Assembly (NCBI GenBank): GCA_021413845.1
Contig: JAIOPP010000121.1
Coordinates: 1 to 32,770 of the forward strand
DNA length: 32,770 nucleotides
Origin: Planctomycetia bacterium
Lineage (GTDB): Bacteria; Planctomycetota; Planctomycetia; Pirellulales; PNKZ01
Direction: 5' to 3'
Below, piece by piece: positions 1 to 7,901 of the stretch (its first letter is position 1; each line of letters starts with the position of its first letter). The notes below the pieces were generated by a model. It did not search any database. It was not told the origin of the DNA and saw nothing but the letters and a program-made list of their open reading frames with translations. Made by a program: the position numbers and the translations under genes.

Positions 1-141
1 GAGCCGTTCACGCGGGCCTACATGACTGCGTTTCCGTTGATCCTCTGCGCCGTCGTCCTTTACGCCGCCGATGCCGTATTGGCGAACCGCCGCAAGAACG
101 CCGACACGTCGAACGCACCGCTGCCGCTGGAAGATCTTTAA
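1..141 (+). CDS. C-terminal end of an unidentified protein (partial)
   Basis: Frame 1 is open from the window edge and ends in TAA at 139-141, giving the last 46 residues of a protein that starts outside the window. The visible part has a hydrophobic stretch (AFPLILCAVVLYAADAVLA) followed by a charged, proline-containing tail ending PLEDL. This fits a last transmembrane helix with a short cytoplasmic tail. The stop lies only two bases from the stop of the convergent gene at 144. The family cannot be told from so little sequence. Confidence 0.6.
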   Translation, partial: EPFTRAYMTAFPLILCAVVLYAADAVLANRRKNADTSNAPLPLEDL

Positions 142-143
142 GA

Positions 144-683
144 CTACTTACGAAGGGCTGAGTCTCGCTTCGACCTGATCCATAACATCACTAGAGCGAC
201 GGTCGCAGCGGTGCCGACCCAACGTGTCGCACCGTGCCCGAATACGACGACGGCATTCAATGCCATGAACGCCATGAACCCCTGCACCGCGAAATCGTAC
301 CGACGTGGTCGTCGGCGATAACCTTCGCGATCGCAAAGTTGCCATGCCGCATCGCCGACCCAAACGACGGTGAACAGATAGTTGAGATACAGCCCTTCGC
401 CGAATCGCCGGCCGACGACTTCGGCCGAGCGGACGGCCGTATGTTCAAGCGCCGCGGCATGGCTCCAATGATGAAAATAGTGGAACGCGCAAGCGACATG
501 TACGATATAGAACAAGCACCCGAGCCCCCACAACGACGCCGCAAGACCATCGACCGATGCGCTCCGACCGTCCGACGCGCGCGAGCCGAGCGAGCGCTCC
601 TTGATCCGCAACCCCAAGCCGAGCGCATAGCACGCCATCGCGATACGCACGGTCCAGTGGGTAAGAAGTTCGCCGGTATCCAC
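144..683 (-). CDS. Hypothetical multi-pass membrane protein, His-rich
   Basis: This is a 179-residue protein starting at GTG (683); no in-frame ATG lies upstream before a stop. About five hydrophobic segments can be seen, near residues 8-26, 47-68, 98-116, 131-149 and 155-169, so it is probably an inner-membrane protein. Between helices 2 and 3 is a histidine cluster (FHYFHHWSHAA, 67-77), with further His at 62, 81 and 150, which could bind a metal or heme; that is inference. The C-terminus is basic (SKRDSALRK). I do not recognise the family. It is convergent with the partial gene at 1-141 and lies about 50 bp downstream of the toxin gene on the same strand, but nothing suggests a link to it. 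Confidence 0.6.
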   Translation of the reverse strand: MDTGELLTHWTVRIAMACYALGLGLRIKERSLGSRASDGRSASVDGLAASLWGLGCLFYIVHVACAFHYFHHWSHAAALEHTAVRSAEVVGRRFGEGLYLNYLFTVVWVGDAAWQLCDREGYRRRPRRYDFAVQGFMAFMALNAVVVFGHGATRWVGTAATVALVMLWIRSKRDSALRK

Positions 684-734
684 GTTATCGAAGCATGCTC
701 GATCTAGAATCCGAATCGTAAATAACGATCGCAG

Positions 735-1124
735 TTACCAAACTCGTGTTACGCCATATCGGTCGAAGATCGGGTCGGCGCTGAGAAGCGTCAACTCTTC
801 CCGGAGCGACTGAGCAACCAAGAGCCGATCGAAAGGATCGCCGTGATGTCGCGGCAGAGTTTCGACATCGACGACGTGCGTTAGATCGATGGTCAACAGC
901 TTAAAGTTATTCCGAGCGATCTCACGCGGTAGAAAAATCTCGCATGGTTCCCCGAGTTGCAGCTTGCCCGATCCGCTCTTGATCGCGATTTCCCAGCAAG
1001 CGGCCAGGCTGATCAGTTTGAGATTGCGAGGCTCTTCGATAAGCGATTTGGCAACGCCGCTGAGGCGAGGATGGTTCCATACGAACCAAAGAAAAGCGTG
1101 AGTATCGAGCAATAAGCTCGTCAC
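735..1124 (-). CDS. vapC: PIN-domain ribonuclease toxin, VapC type
   Basis: The 129-residue protein has the full PIN-domain pattern: D7 in LLLDTHAF, E45 in ACWEIAIKSG, D96 and D99 in HHGDPFDRLLVAQ, and D117 in LLSADPIFDRYG. These acidic residues normally hold Mg2+ or Mn2+ in the active site of VapC toxins, which cleave tRNA or rRNA. The WEIAIKSG and GDPFDRLL motifs match the subgroup often paired with Phd-type antitoxins. Its ATG (1124-1122) overlaps the antitoxin stop by four bases (ATGA), so the two genes are translationally coupled with the antitoxin first, the usual order. No catalytic residue is missing, so it is probably active. The specific RNA target cannot be told. Confidence 0.88.
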   Translation of the reverse strand: MTSLLLDTHAFLWFVWNHPRLSGVAKSLIEEPRNLKLISLAACWEIAIKSGSGKLQLGEPCEIFLPREIARNNFKLLTIDLTHVVDVETLPRHHGDPFDRLLVAQSLREELTLLSADPIFDRYGVTRVW

Positions 1125-1351
1125 TCCATATACTCCCGAAACTCGTCCAACGGTTCATCGAAATCATCCGCCATCCAATGAGGAAGATGTGCGGCGCTTC
1201 CGGCTTTGCACGGCCACTCGCCTGCGGTCGAACGGGTCAGCACAGCCAGCGGTTGGTCGTTCTGCAGAATGACGAGCTGCTCGCCGGGTAAGAGTCCGGA
1301 AATGATCTCCGGCAAGCGCGCTTGCGCTTCTTGAATGTTGACGGTAACCAT
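1121..1351 (-). CDS. Phd/YefM-type antitoxin partner of VapC
   Basis: The open frame could begin at 1399, but the ATG at 1351 gives a clean 76-residue protein starting MVTVNIQEAQARLPEII. This is the typical Phd-like N-terminus, where a short beta strand and helix (NIQEAQARL) form the DNA-binding dimer, followed by GEQLVILQNDQPLAVL. The acidic C-terminal tail (DDFDEPLDEFREYME) is expected to bind and block the toxin. The stop overlaps the toxin ATG. By family behaviour the antitoxin, alone or with the toxin, would repress this operon. The extra 16 N-terminal residues available upstream do not look antitoxin-like and were left out. Confidence 0.82.
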   Translation of the reverse strand: MVTVNIQEAQARLPEIISGLLPGEQLVILQNDQPLAVLTRSTAGEWPCKAGSAAHLPHWMADDFDEPLDEFREYME

Positions 1352-1520
1352 AATGAACTCACAGTTTGAATGCTCGGCGCATCGGAGCCACGGCTGCATT
1401 ATACCTCAATTTCACTATGCCTTTCAAATCCGCCGGCTCAAGTCACCCATTGGCTCCGCAGCGGCTCGCGAACATAATATCCGGCTCGGCTTACCGGCAA
1501 CGTGTCTGGAGATCGTCGGC

Positions 1521-2621
1521 GTGGAACCGCTTGATTTTACTCGCTTGAAGGTCTTCCCGCTCGCGGCGCGCAAGAGTTTGTCGCGGGTCCAAGACATTTT
1601 GATCGATCCGGACGCTCCGCCGAAGCCCTGCGACGCGCACAATCTCGAACTCATCGCGATGTGCGCCGAACGGATGCTCGCCGCGCGCCGGCGCGACGCC
1701 TCGATCATGCTCATCTACGGGGCGCATCTTTTGCGCAACGGCACCGCGCGCATCATGGAACGGCTCATGGCCCGCGGACTCGTCACGCATCTCGCCACGA
1801 ACGGGGCCGGCACGATCCACGATTGGGAATTCTCCTGGTTCGGCGAATCGTGCGAGAGCGTGCGCATGAACGTCTCCGAGGGAACCTTCGGCGCTTGGCA
1901 TGAGACGGCCTTGCATATCCATCTCGCTCTGCTGGCCGGCGGCGTTCGTCGCGAAGGCTACGGTCGCTCGCTCGGTCGCCTGATTATCGAAGACGGCGTC
2001 ACGCTGCCGACCATCGCGGAGCTCGAAACGGCGATTCGCGCCGAGCCGGGCCACCCGCTCACGGCGGCCCGAGCCGATCTCTTGCGCGCGATGCAAGTGC
2101 ATGGCTTGGCGCCGGGCCGCACCGAGGTGCTGCATCGTTGGAAGGAAGCGTCGATCGTGGCTCAGGCGTTTCGCCACGGCGTGACGATGACCGTGCATCC
2201 CGGCATCGGCTACGACATCATCTCGAACCATCCGATCTTCAACGGCGCCGTGATCGGTCGCGGTGCCGAGACCGATTTCAAACTGTTCGGCGCGAGCGTC
2301 GAAGGGCTCGACGGCGGCGTGGTCATGTCGGTCGGCTCGGCGATCATGGGCCCGCAGGTGTTCGAGAAGAGCCTAAGCTGCGTGAACAATCTGCGCATGC
2401 AAGACGGTCGGCCGACGGTGAGCGACCATTCTTTCTTCGTCGTCGATCTGCAAGACGGCGGGCGCTGGGACTGGTCGCAAGGGGAGCCGCCGAAGACGAA
2501 CCCCGCTTATTATCTCCGCTTCTGCAAGAGCTTCGCCCGCATGGGAGGAACGATGCAGTACCTGCAATGCGACAACGCCCTCTTCCTCCACCACCTTTAT
2601 CATAAACTGCGCGACGCATGA
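1521..2621 (+). CDS. Deoxyhypusine-synthase-like protein
   Basis: I chose the GTG at 1521, preceded by GGAG nine bases upstream, giving 366 residues. The frame stays open back to 1335, but that part is antisense to the antitoxin and reads like noise. The segments YGAHLLRNGTARIMERLMARG (66-86, joined here to show order only) and LATNGAGTIHDWE (91-103) resemble bacterial and archaeal proteins annotated as deoxyhypusine-synthase family, with a Rossmann-like NAD-binding fold. Later conserved-looking blocks are VHPGIGYDII (225-234) and VGSAIMGPQVFEKSLS (271-286). The catalytic-lysine motif of true eukaryotic deoxyhypusine synthase (GGGxxKH) is not seen, so hypusine formation is unlikely. The stop overlaps the start of the PfkB kinase by four bases, implying coupled expression and a shared pathway. 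The substrate is unknown. Confidence 0.6.
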   Translation: MEPLDFTRLKVFPLAARKSLSRVQDILIDPDAPPKPCDAHNLELIAMCAERMLAARRRDASIMLIYGAHLLRNGTARIMERLMARGLVTHLATNGAGTIHDWEFSWFGESCESVRMNVSEGTFGAWHETALHIHLALLAGGVRREGYGRSLGRLIIEDGVTLPTIAELETAIRAEPGHPLTAARADLLRAMQVHGLAPGRTEVLHRWKEASIVAQAFRHGVTMTVHPGIGYDIISNHPIFNGAVIGRGAETDFKLFGASVEGLDGGVVMSVGSAIMGPQVFEKSLSCVNNLRMQDGRPTVSDHSFFVVDLQDGGRWDWSQGEPPKTNPAYYLRFCKSFARMGGTMQYLQCDNALFLHHLYHKLRDA

Positions 2622-3712
2622 TGTCCGACCGCACGACCTCCGAGCGTATGACTCCGGCCCGCTTCGACGACCTCACGGCGCGCTATGCGTCGCTGCGCAT
2701 CGCGCTCGTCGGAGATTTTTGCCTCGATCGCTATCTCGAAATCGATCCCGCGCGCGAAGAGCTTTCGATCGAAACCGGTCGCGCCGTTCACAACGTCGTC
2801 CGCGTGCGCAGTCAGCCGGGAGGCGCGGGAACCATTCTTAACAATCTCGCGGCGCTCGGCATCGGCCGCATCCACGCGATCGGCTTCTCCGGCGACGACG
2901 GCGAGGGCTTCGAGCTTCGCCGCGCGTTGGCCGAACGCCGTACGCCCGACGGCCGCGCTTGCGTCGACCTCACGCACTTCCGCACCTCAACCGCGCGCCG
3001 CACGTTCACGTATTGCAAGCCGCTCGTCGTCGAAGCGGGCCGCGATCCCGTCGAGCTGAACCGGCTCGACAGCAAAAACTGGACGCCGACGCCGCGCGAC
3101 TTGGAAGACGCGTTGATCGACGCCGTCGCAAGCTTGCGCGACGAAGTCGATGCCGTGATCCTGCTCGATCAAGTCGACGTTCCGGAAACGGGAGTCGTGA
3201 CGCAACGAGTGCGCGAAGCGGTCGCGGAGACGTTTGCCTCGCGTCCCGAAATCGTCGTGCTGGCCGACAGCCGGCGCGGACTGAGCGAGTTCCCGAAACT
3301 CGGCTTCAAGATGAACGCCGCGGAATTGCACCGCATGAGCGAGGTCCGACTCGATACGAACGCAGCCGATCTCGACGCCGTGCGCGCCGCCGGCGCAGCG
3401 CTGGCCCAAGCCAACGGCAAGCCGGTGTTCGTCACTTTGGCCGAGCGCGGCATCGTCGGGGCGTTGCCGAATCACGACGTGTCAGGCGGCGCGGCGGTCG
3501 AGCACGTTCCCGCGCTGCCGGTGCGTGGGGCGATCGACGTCGTCGGCGCCGGCGACTCCGTGACGGCGAACCTCTCGGCCGCGCTCGCCGCAGGCTCGAC
3601 GATCCGCGAAGCCCTGGAGCTGGCGATGGCCGGCGCATCGCTCGTCGTACATCAACTCGGCACGACCGGCACGGCGAACGTCGCCGAGTTGCGAGCGTTG
3701 TTATTCCGCTAA
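2618..3712 (+). CDS. PfkB-family sugar kinase, RfaE/HldE-like
   Basis: This 364-residue kinase has the N-terminal strand and substrate motif ALVGDFCLDRYLEID (29-43), a glycine-rich segment QPGGAGTILNNLAALG, and the PfkB signature IDVVGAGDSVTANLSAA with catalytic base D313. The layout and the VGDFCLDRY opening are closest to the kinase half of HldE, which phosphorylates heptose 7-phosphate. The nucleotidyltransferase half is absent, so it could act on another sugar or a carbohydrate-like metabolite. Its ATG overlaps the stop of the DHS-like gene (ATGA), so the two are coupled. No obvious terminator follows before the convergent amidohydrolase gene 31 bp away. The kinase fold is certain; the substrate is not. 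Confidence 0.85.
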   Translation: MMSDRTTSERMTPARFDDLTARYASLRIALVGDFCLDRYLEIDPAREELSIETGRAVHNVVRVRSQPGGAGTILNNLAALGIGRIHAIGFSGDDGEGFELRRALAERRTPDGRACVDLTHFRTSTARRTFTYCKPLVVEAGRDPVELNRLDSKNWTPTPRDLEDALIDAVASLRDEVDAVILLDQVDVPETGVVTQRVREAVAETFASRPEIVVLADSRRGLSEFPKLGFKMNAAELHRMSEVRLDTNAADLDAVRAAGAALAQANGKPVFVTLAERGIVGALPNHDVSGGAAVEHVPALPVRGAIDVVGAGDSVTANLSAALAAGSTIREALELAMAGASLVVHQLGTTGTANVAELRALLFR

Positions 3713-3743
3713 CGTTGCGCCGACCGAAACCGAAATCGTTCGC

Positions 3744-5489
3744 TTACTTTGCTTGATAAACCAACTTGCCGCCGAGGTAAGTCCGCAGCACTTGCGTCTC
3801 GCGCACCTGATCGACGGGGCACGTGAGCGGATCGCGATCGACGACGATCAAGTCGGCGAGCTTGCCCGGTTCGAGCGAGCCGGTCTGCTCTTCCAAGAAC
3901 ATCAGCCGCGCATTGTAAAGCGTGTACATCTTCAACACGTCGGCTCGCGAAGGGGTCTCTTCCGGATGCAACGGCTCCGTCAAACCGCGCGGGATGCGCG
4001 TCATCGCGATCTCCATGCCGAGAAACGGATCGTAAGGGTTCACGCTCCGCATCGAGCCGATCTTTTGCATGTGATCGCTCCCGCCGCCGACCGTAACGCC
4101 GGCCGCGAACAAGCTCTTGAGCGGTTGGAAGTAGCGCGTGCGGGCTTCGCCGAATTGCAGCTTCAACGTTTCGCCGTCGAGGAACAACCACGCCGGTTGG
4201 ATATCGACGTACACTCCGAGTCGCGCCGCTTGTTCGACCGACTCCTTGCTCATGAAGTTCGAGTGGACCAAGCAGGGGCGCGTCTTCGCGATCGGATTCG
4301 ATTTGTTCACTTCCTCGTAAGCAGCCAACAACGCATGCACGGCTCCGTCGCCGACGCTATGCGCCGTGAACTGCAAGCCGGATTCCACCGCGGCGCGCAC
4401 CATCGGCACGAGCTTCTCGTTCGGGATGTAGAGCATGCCGCGATAGTTGGGATCGGTGATCGAGTAGATCTTGCTCACGCCCCAAGGCTCGCGCATGTAA
4501 GCGCTGCCGGTCAGCATGCCGCCGTCGAGAAAGCATTTGATCCCGACGATCCGCAACATCGGGCCTCCTTTGCAGAGGGGCTCGTTGGCGACGTTCTTAA
4601 TGCCCTCGACGAGCTTCTCGACCGCGCCGCTGCCGCCGACTCCGCGCGACACGGCGACGCGCACCGTCAGCTTGTCGTCGGCCAAGAGCTTCTGATACTG
4701 AGCGGTCGCCCCTTGCGAGCTGTTGCGATCGACGATGCCCGTGATACCGCGGCGATTGTAATCGGCGAAGAGCTCCGCGAGCCGGGCTTGCGATTCTTCC
4801 GGCGATGCCGATTTCTTCTTCTTGCTCGGAGTGATCTTCAAATAACCGCCGCCGCTGCGAAGGATGCCGGTCGGCTCACCGGTCGTCGGATCCTTTTCGA
4901 TTTTGCTCCCCGGATTGTCCGGCTTGAAGTCTTTGTCGATCCCGGAAACCTTCAGCGCAAGCGAGCTCACCGAGTTGTCGGGCCCGGTGGAAAACGCAAC
5001 GGGGTTGTTCGGCGCCGCGGCGTCGAGCTCGGCTTTCGTCGGATAGCGACGCTCCTTGAGTCGCGTGATGAACACTTGGCTCATCGTGATCCATTCGCCC
5101 GGCTCCACGACCTTCGCGCGAGCCGAGATATAGTCGAGCACGTCTTGAATCGAATTCATGTCCGGAATCGGATGATCGAACTCGTGCATCGCGGCGCCGG
5201 TCGGATGCGTGTGCGAATCGATCAGCCCGGGCAGCACGGTCTTGCCGGCTGCGTCGACCACTTCGGTCTTCGGCCCGCGGAGCTTGAGCACCGTAGCGTT
5301 GTCGCCCACGCCGATGATCTTCCCCTCGCGCACGGCCACGGCTTCGACGATGCTCATGTTCGCATCGACGGTATGCACGCGCCCGTTATGCACGATCAGA
5401 TCGGCCGGTTGTTCTTGAGCTTGCGATGCGGACGAGTACGCGAAGAGGATCGCGGCGAAGTAGACGAAGCGATGACGAGGAAAAATCAT
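3744..5489 (-). CDS. Secreted amidohydrolase, YtcJ-like (amidohydrolase 3)
   Basis: The 581-residue protein begins with a Sec signal peptide (FVYFAAILFAYSSASQAQ, cleavage near residue 25). It then shows the metal-dependent hydrolase plan: a beta-sandwich start (LIVHNGRVHTVDANMSIVEA), the metal motif GLIDSHTHP with H93 and H95, a TAHSVGDGA histidine, the late aspartate in GGGSDHM, and the closing GKLADLIVVDRDPL. The LIVHNGRVHTVD opening and about 580 residues fit the YtcJ subfamily, whose members hydrolyse amides or formamide-type bonds. Export suggests scavenging of an external or periplasmic substrate. It sits 75 bp downstream of the oxidoreductase on the same strand, so the two may be co-transcribed. 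No Shine-Dalgarno site precedes the ATG; the leader just before it reads ACCTACCTCC. Confidence 0.85.
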   Translation of the reverse strand: MIFPRHRFVYFAAILFAYSSASQAQEQPADLIVHNGRVHTVDANMSIVEAVAVREGKIIGVGDNATVLKLRGPKTEVVDAAGKTVLPGLIDSHTHPTGAAMHEFDHPIPDMNSIQDVLDYISARAKVVEPGEWITMSQVFITRLKERRYPTKAELDAAAPNNPVAFSTGPDNSVSSLALKVSGIDKDFKPDNPGSKIEKDPTTGEPTGILRSGGGYLKITPSKKKKSASPEESQARLAELFADYNRRGITGIVDRNSSQGATAQYQKLLADDKLTVRVAVSRGVGGSGAVEKLVEGIKNVANEPLCKGGPMLRIVGIKCFLDGGMLTGSAYMREPWGVSKIYSITDPNYRGMLYIPNEKLVPMVRAAVESGLQFTAHSVGDGAVHALLAAYEEVNKSNPIAKTRPCLVHSNFMSKESVEQAARLGVYVDIQPAWLFLDGETLKLQFGEARTRYFQPLKSLFAAGVTVGGGSDHMQKIGSMRSVNPYDPFLGMEIAMTRIPRGLTEPLHPEETPSRADVLKMYTLYNARLMFLEEQTGSLEPGKLADLIVVDRDPLTCPVDQVRETQVLRTYLGGKLVYQAK

Positions 5490-5564
5490 GGAGGTAGGTC
5501 CGACGTGAGAAGAAGCCGAATCCGGCGACAGAGCAAAACGGAAATCAGAGCGAACAACCCGGCC

Positions 5565-6923
<1,359 letters not shown>

Positions 6924-6992
6924 GGCATAAATCTCCGGAAGGCAAATGGGCGGGAAGGGGAGCGGGCAGGAGCGTTCTTACGCGGATCTCAA

Positions 6993-7052
6993 CGATTCAT
7001 AGGACGTCGATCAATAGAACATCGATTAATAGGACAGCGATTAATAGGACAG
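6993..7052 (+). repeat. Four tandem 15-bp repeats in a divergent promoter region
   Basis: Four head-to-tail units begin at 6993, 7008, 7023 and 7038: CGATTCATAGGACGT, CGATCAATAGAACAT, then CGATTAATAGGACAG twice. The last two are identical and the first two diverge, as in an old array that has grown at one end. Unlike the GC-rich surroundings the units are AT-rich. They lie between the oxidoreductase start (6923) and the cupin start (7167). They could be operator sites or a neutral minisatellite. Confidence 0.9.
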
Positions 7053-7069
7053 CGGTGCGGTAGTATAAC
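7041..7069 (+). promoter_or_regulatory. Possible sigma70-type promoter for the cupin gene
   Basis: TTAATA (7041-7046) and TATAAC (7064-7069) are separated by 17 bases and match the -35 and -10 consensus at four and five of six positions. The -35 box falls inside the last 15-bp repeat unit, and transcription would start near 7076, leaving a leader of about 90 bases. This rests on sequence resemblance only. Confidence 0.35.
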
Positions 7070-7166
7070 GTGCCGAGCGAGGGGGGTGTGAGAGTCGGCC
7101 GCGAAGAAGTTTTCGGGCCGAAAGCGACTGTTCGCAGAGCGGAAAATCAGACCAGGAGCGAGATCG

Positions 7167-7535
7167 ATGGACGTTTGGAACATTGCGGCCGTCGCGCCGT
7201 TTGCGACGAAAGACGGCTCGGAGATTCGCGAGCTGTTGAACTCCGGCAACTCCTGCATTCGGAACCAGAGCTTGGCCGAAGCGCGACTGCCGAGCGGCAC
7301 CGGCACCACGCCGCACCATCATCCGCTGGCCGAAGAGATCTACTACATCCTGACCGGCAGCGGCCGAATGCGGATCGAAGCCGAGACGCGCGAGGTCGGG
7401 CCCGGCGATGCCATCGCGATCGCGGCCGGAGCGCGACATCAGATCATGAACACCGGAGACGTCGAATTGAAGTTTCTCTGTTGCTGCGCACCCGGCTATC
7501 GCCACGACGACACGGTACTCGACCCGACGTTCTGA
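7167..7535 (+). CDS. Small single-domain cupin protein
   Basis: The 122-residue protein is a one-domain cupin. Cupin motif 1 is seen as TPHHHPLAEEIYYILTGSGRMRI, with metal ligands H50, H52 and E57 by pattern, and motif 2 as GPGDAIAIAAGARHQIMNTGD, ending with the conserved His in ARHQI. Such proteins bind Fe, Mn or Zn and serve as dioxygenases, isomerases or small-molecule sensors; nothing here tells which. A good ribosome site (AGGAG, 7154-7158) lies eight bases before the ATG. It is divergent from the oxidoreductase and seems to be a single-gene unit. The C-terminus (CCCAPGYRHDDTVLDPTF) contains three consecutive cysteines, which is unusual. Confidence 0.87.
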   Translation: MDVWNIAAVAPFATKDGSEIRELLNSGNSCIRNQSLAEARLPSGTGTTPHHHPLAEEIYYILTGSGRMRIEAETREVGPGDAIAIAAGARHQIMNTGDVELKFLCCCAPGYRHDDTVLDPTF

Positions 7536-7901
7536 CCTCGGCCCGAACTCGGTCTCATCGTTGCGCTCGGAAGGGGCGGTTGGAAGGAGCGGCCGTGGAC
7601 GGGCCGGGGAGCCGCTCCCTCGTCGGAAGGGCGTGCCGGCGGCAAGGTTTAACGCCTATCCGAGGTGTGCCGTAGGAGGTTCGGCAGCGGCATTGCCGGC
7701 GGAACCTACCAGCAGGTCGTGTTTGTCGTGTGTGCGTAACGGCTTAGGTGCCGCGCAGCAGTCCTTTGCCGGCAGCTGCGCCAATATAAATCTTCGGAGC
7801 TTACCTCTAAGAACATGCAGGCGACTGCCGATTCCCATTGATACGGAATGCATGGACGGCATCTTTGGAGCTTTCCGCTTCAACCACGGACGGTCGACGT
7901 T
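7536..7901. other. Intergenic region before the proline-rich protein gene
   Basis: This stretch of 366 bases has no convincing gene. The one open frame crossing it (7561-7905, plus strand) is arginine- and glycine-rich and resembles nothing. The sequence turns AT-richer near 7781-7800, where TATAAA (7785-7790) could be a -10 box for the downstream gene, but no matching -35 box is visible at the usual distance. No terminator hairpin with a T-run was found after the cupin stop. Confidence 0.5.

Noticed and set aside
1335-1520. N-terminal extension of the DHS-like gene from ATG 1335
   Set aside because: It overlaps the antitoxin on the other strand and its residues look random. The GTG at 1521 has a well-placed GGAG.
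6993-7052. Possible CRISPR array
   Set aside because: The 15-bp units are directly adjacent with no spacers, and no cas gene is present.
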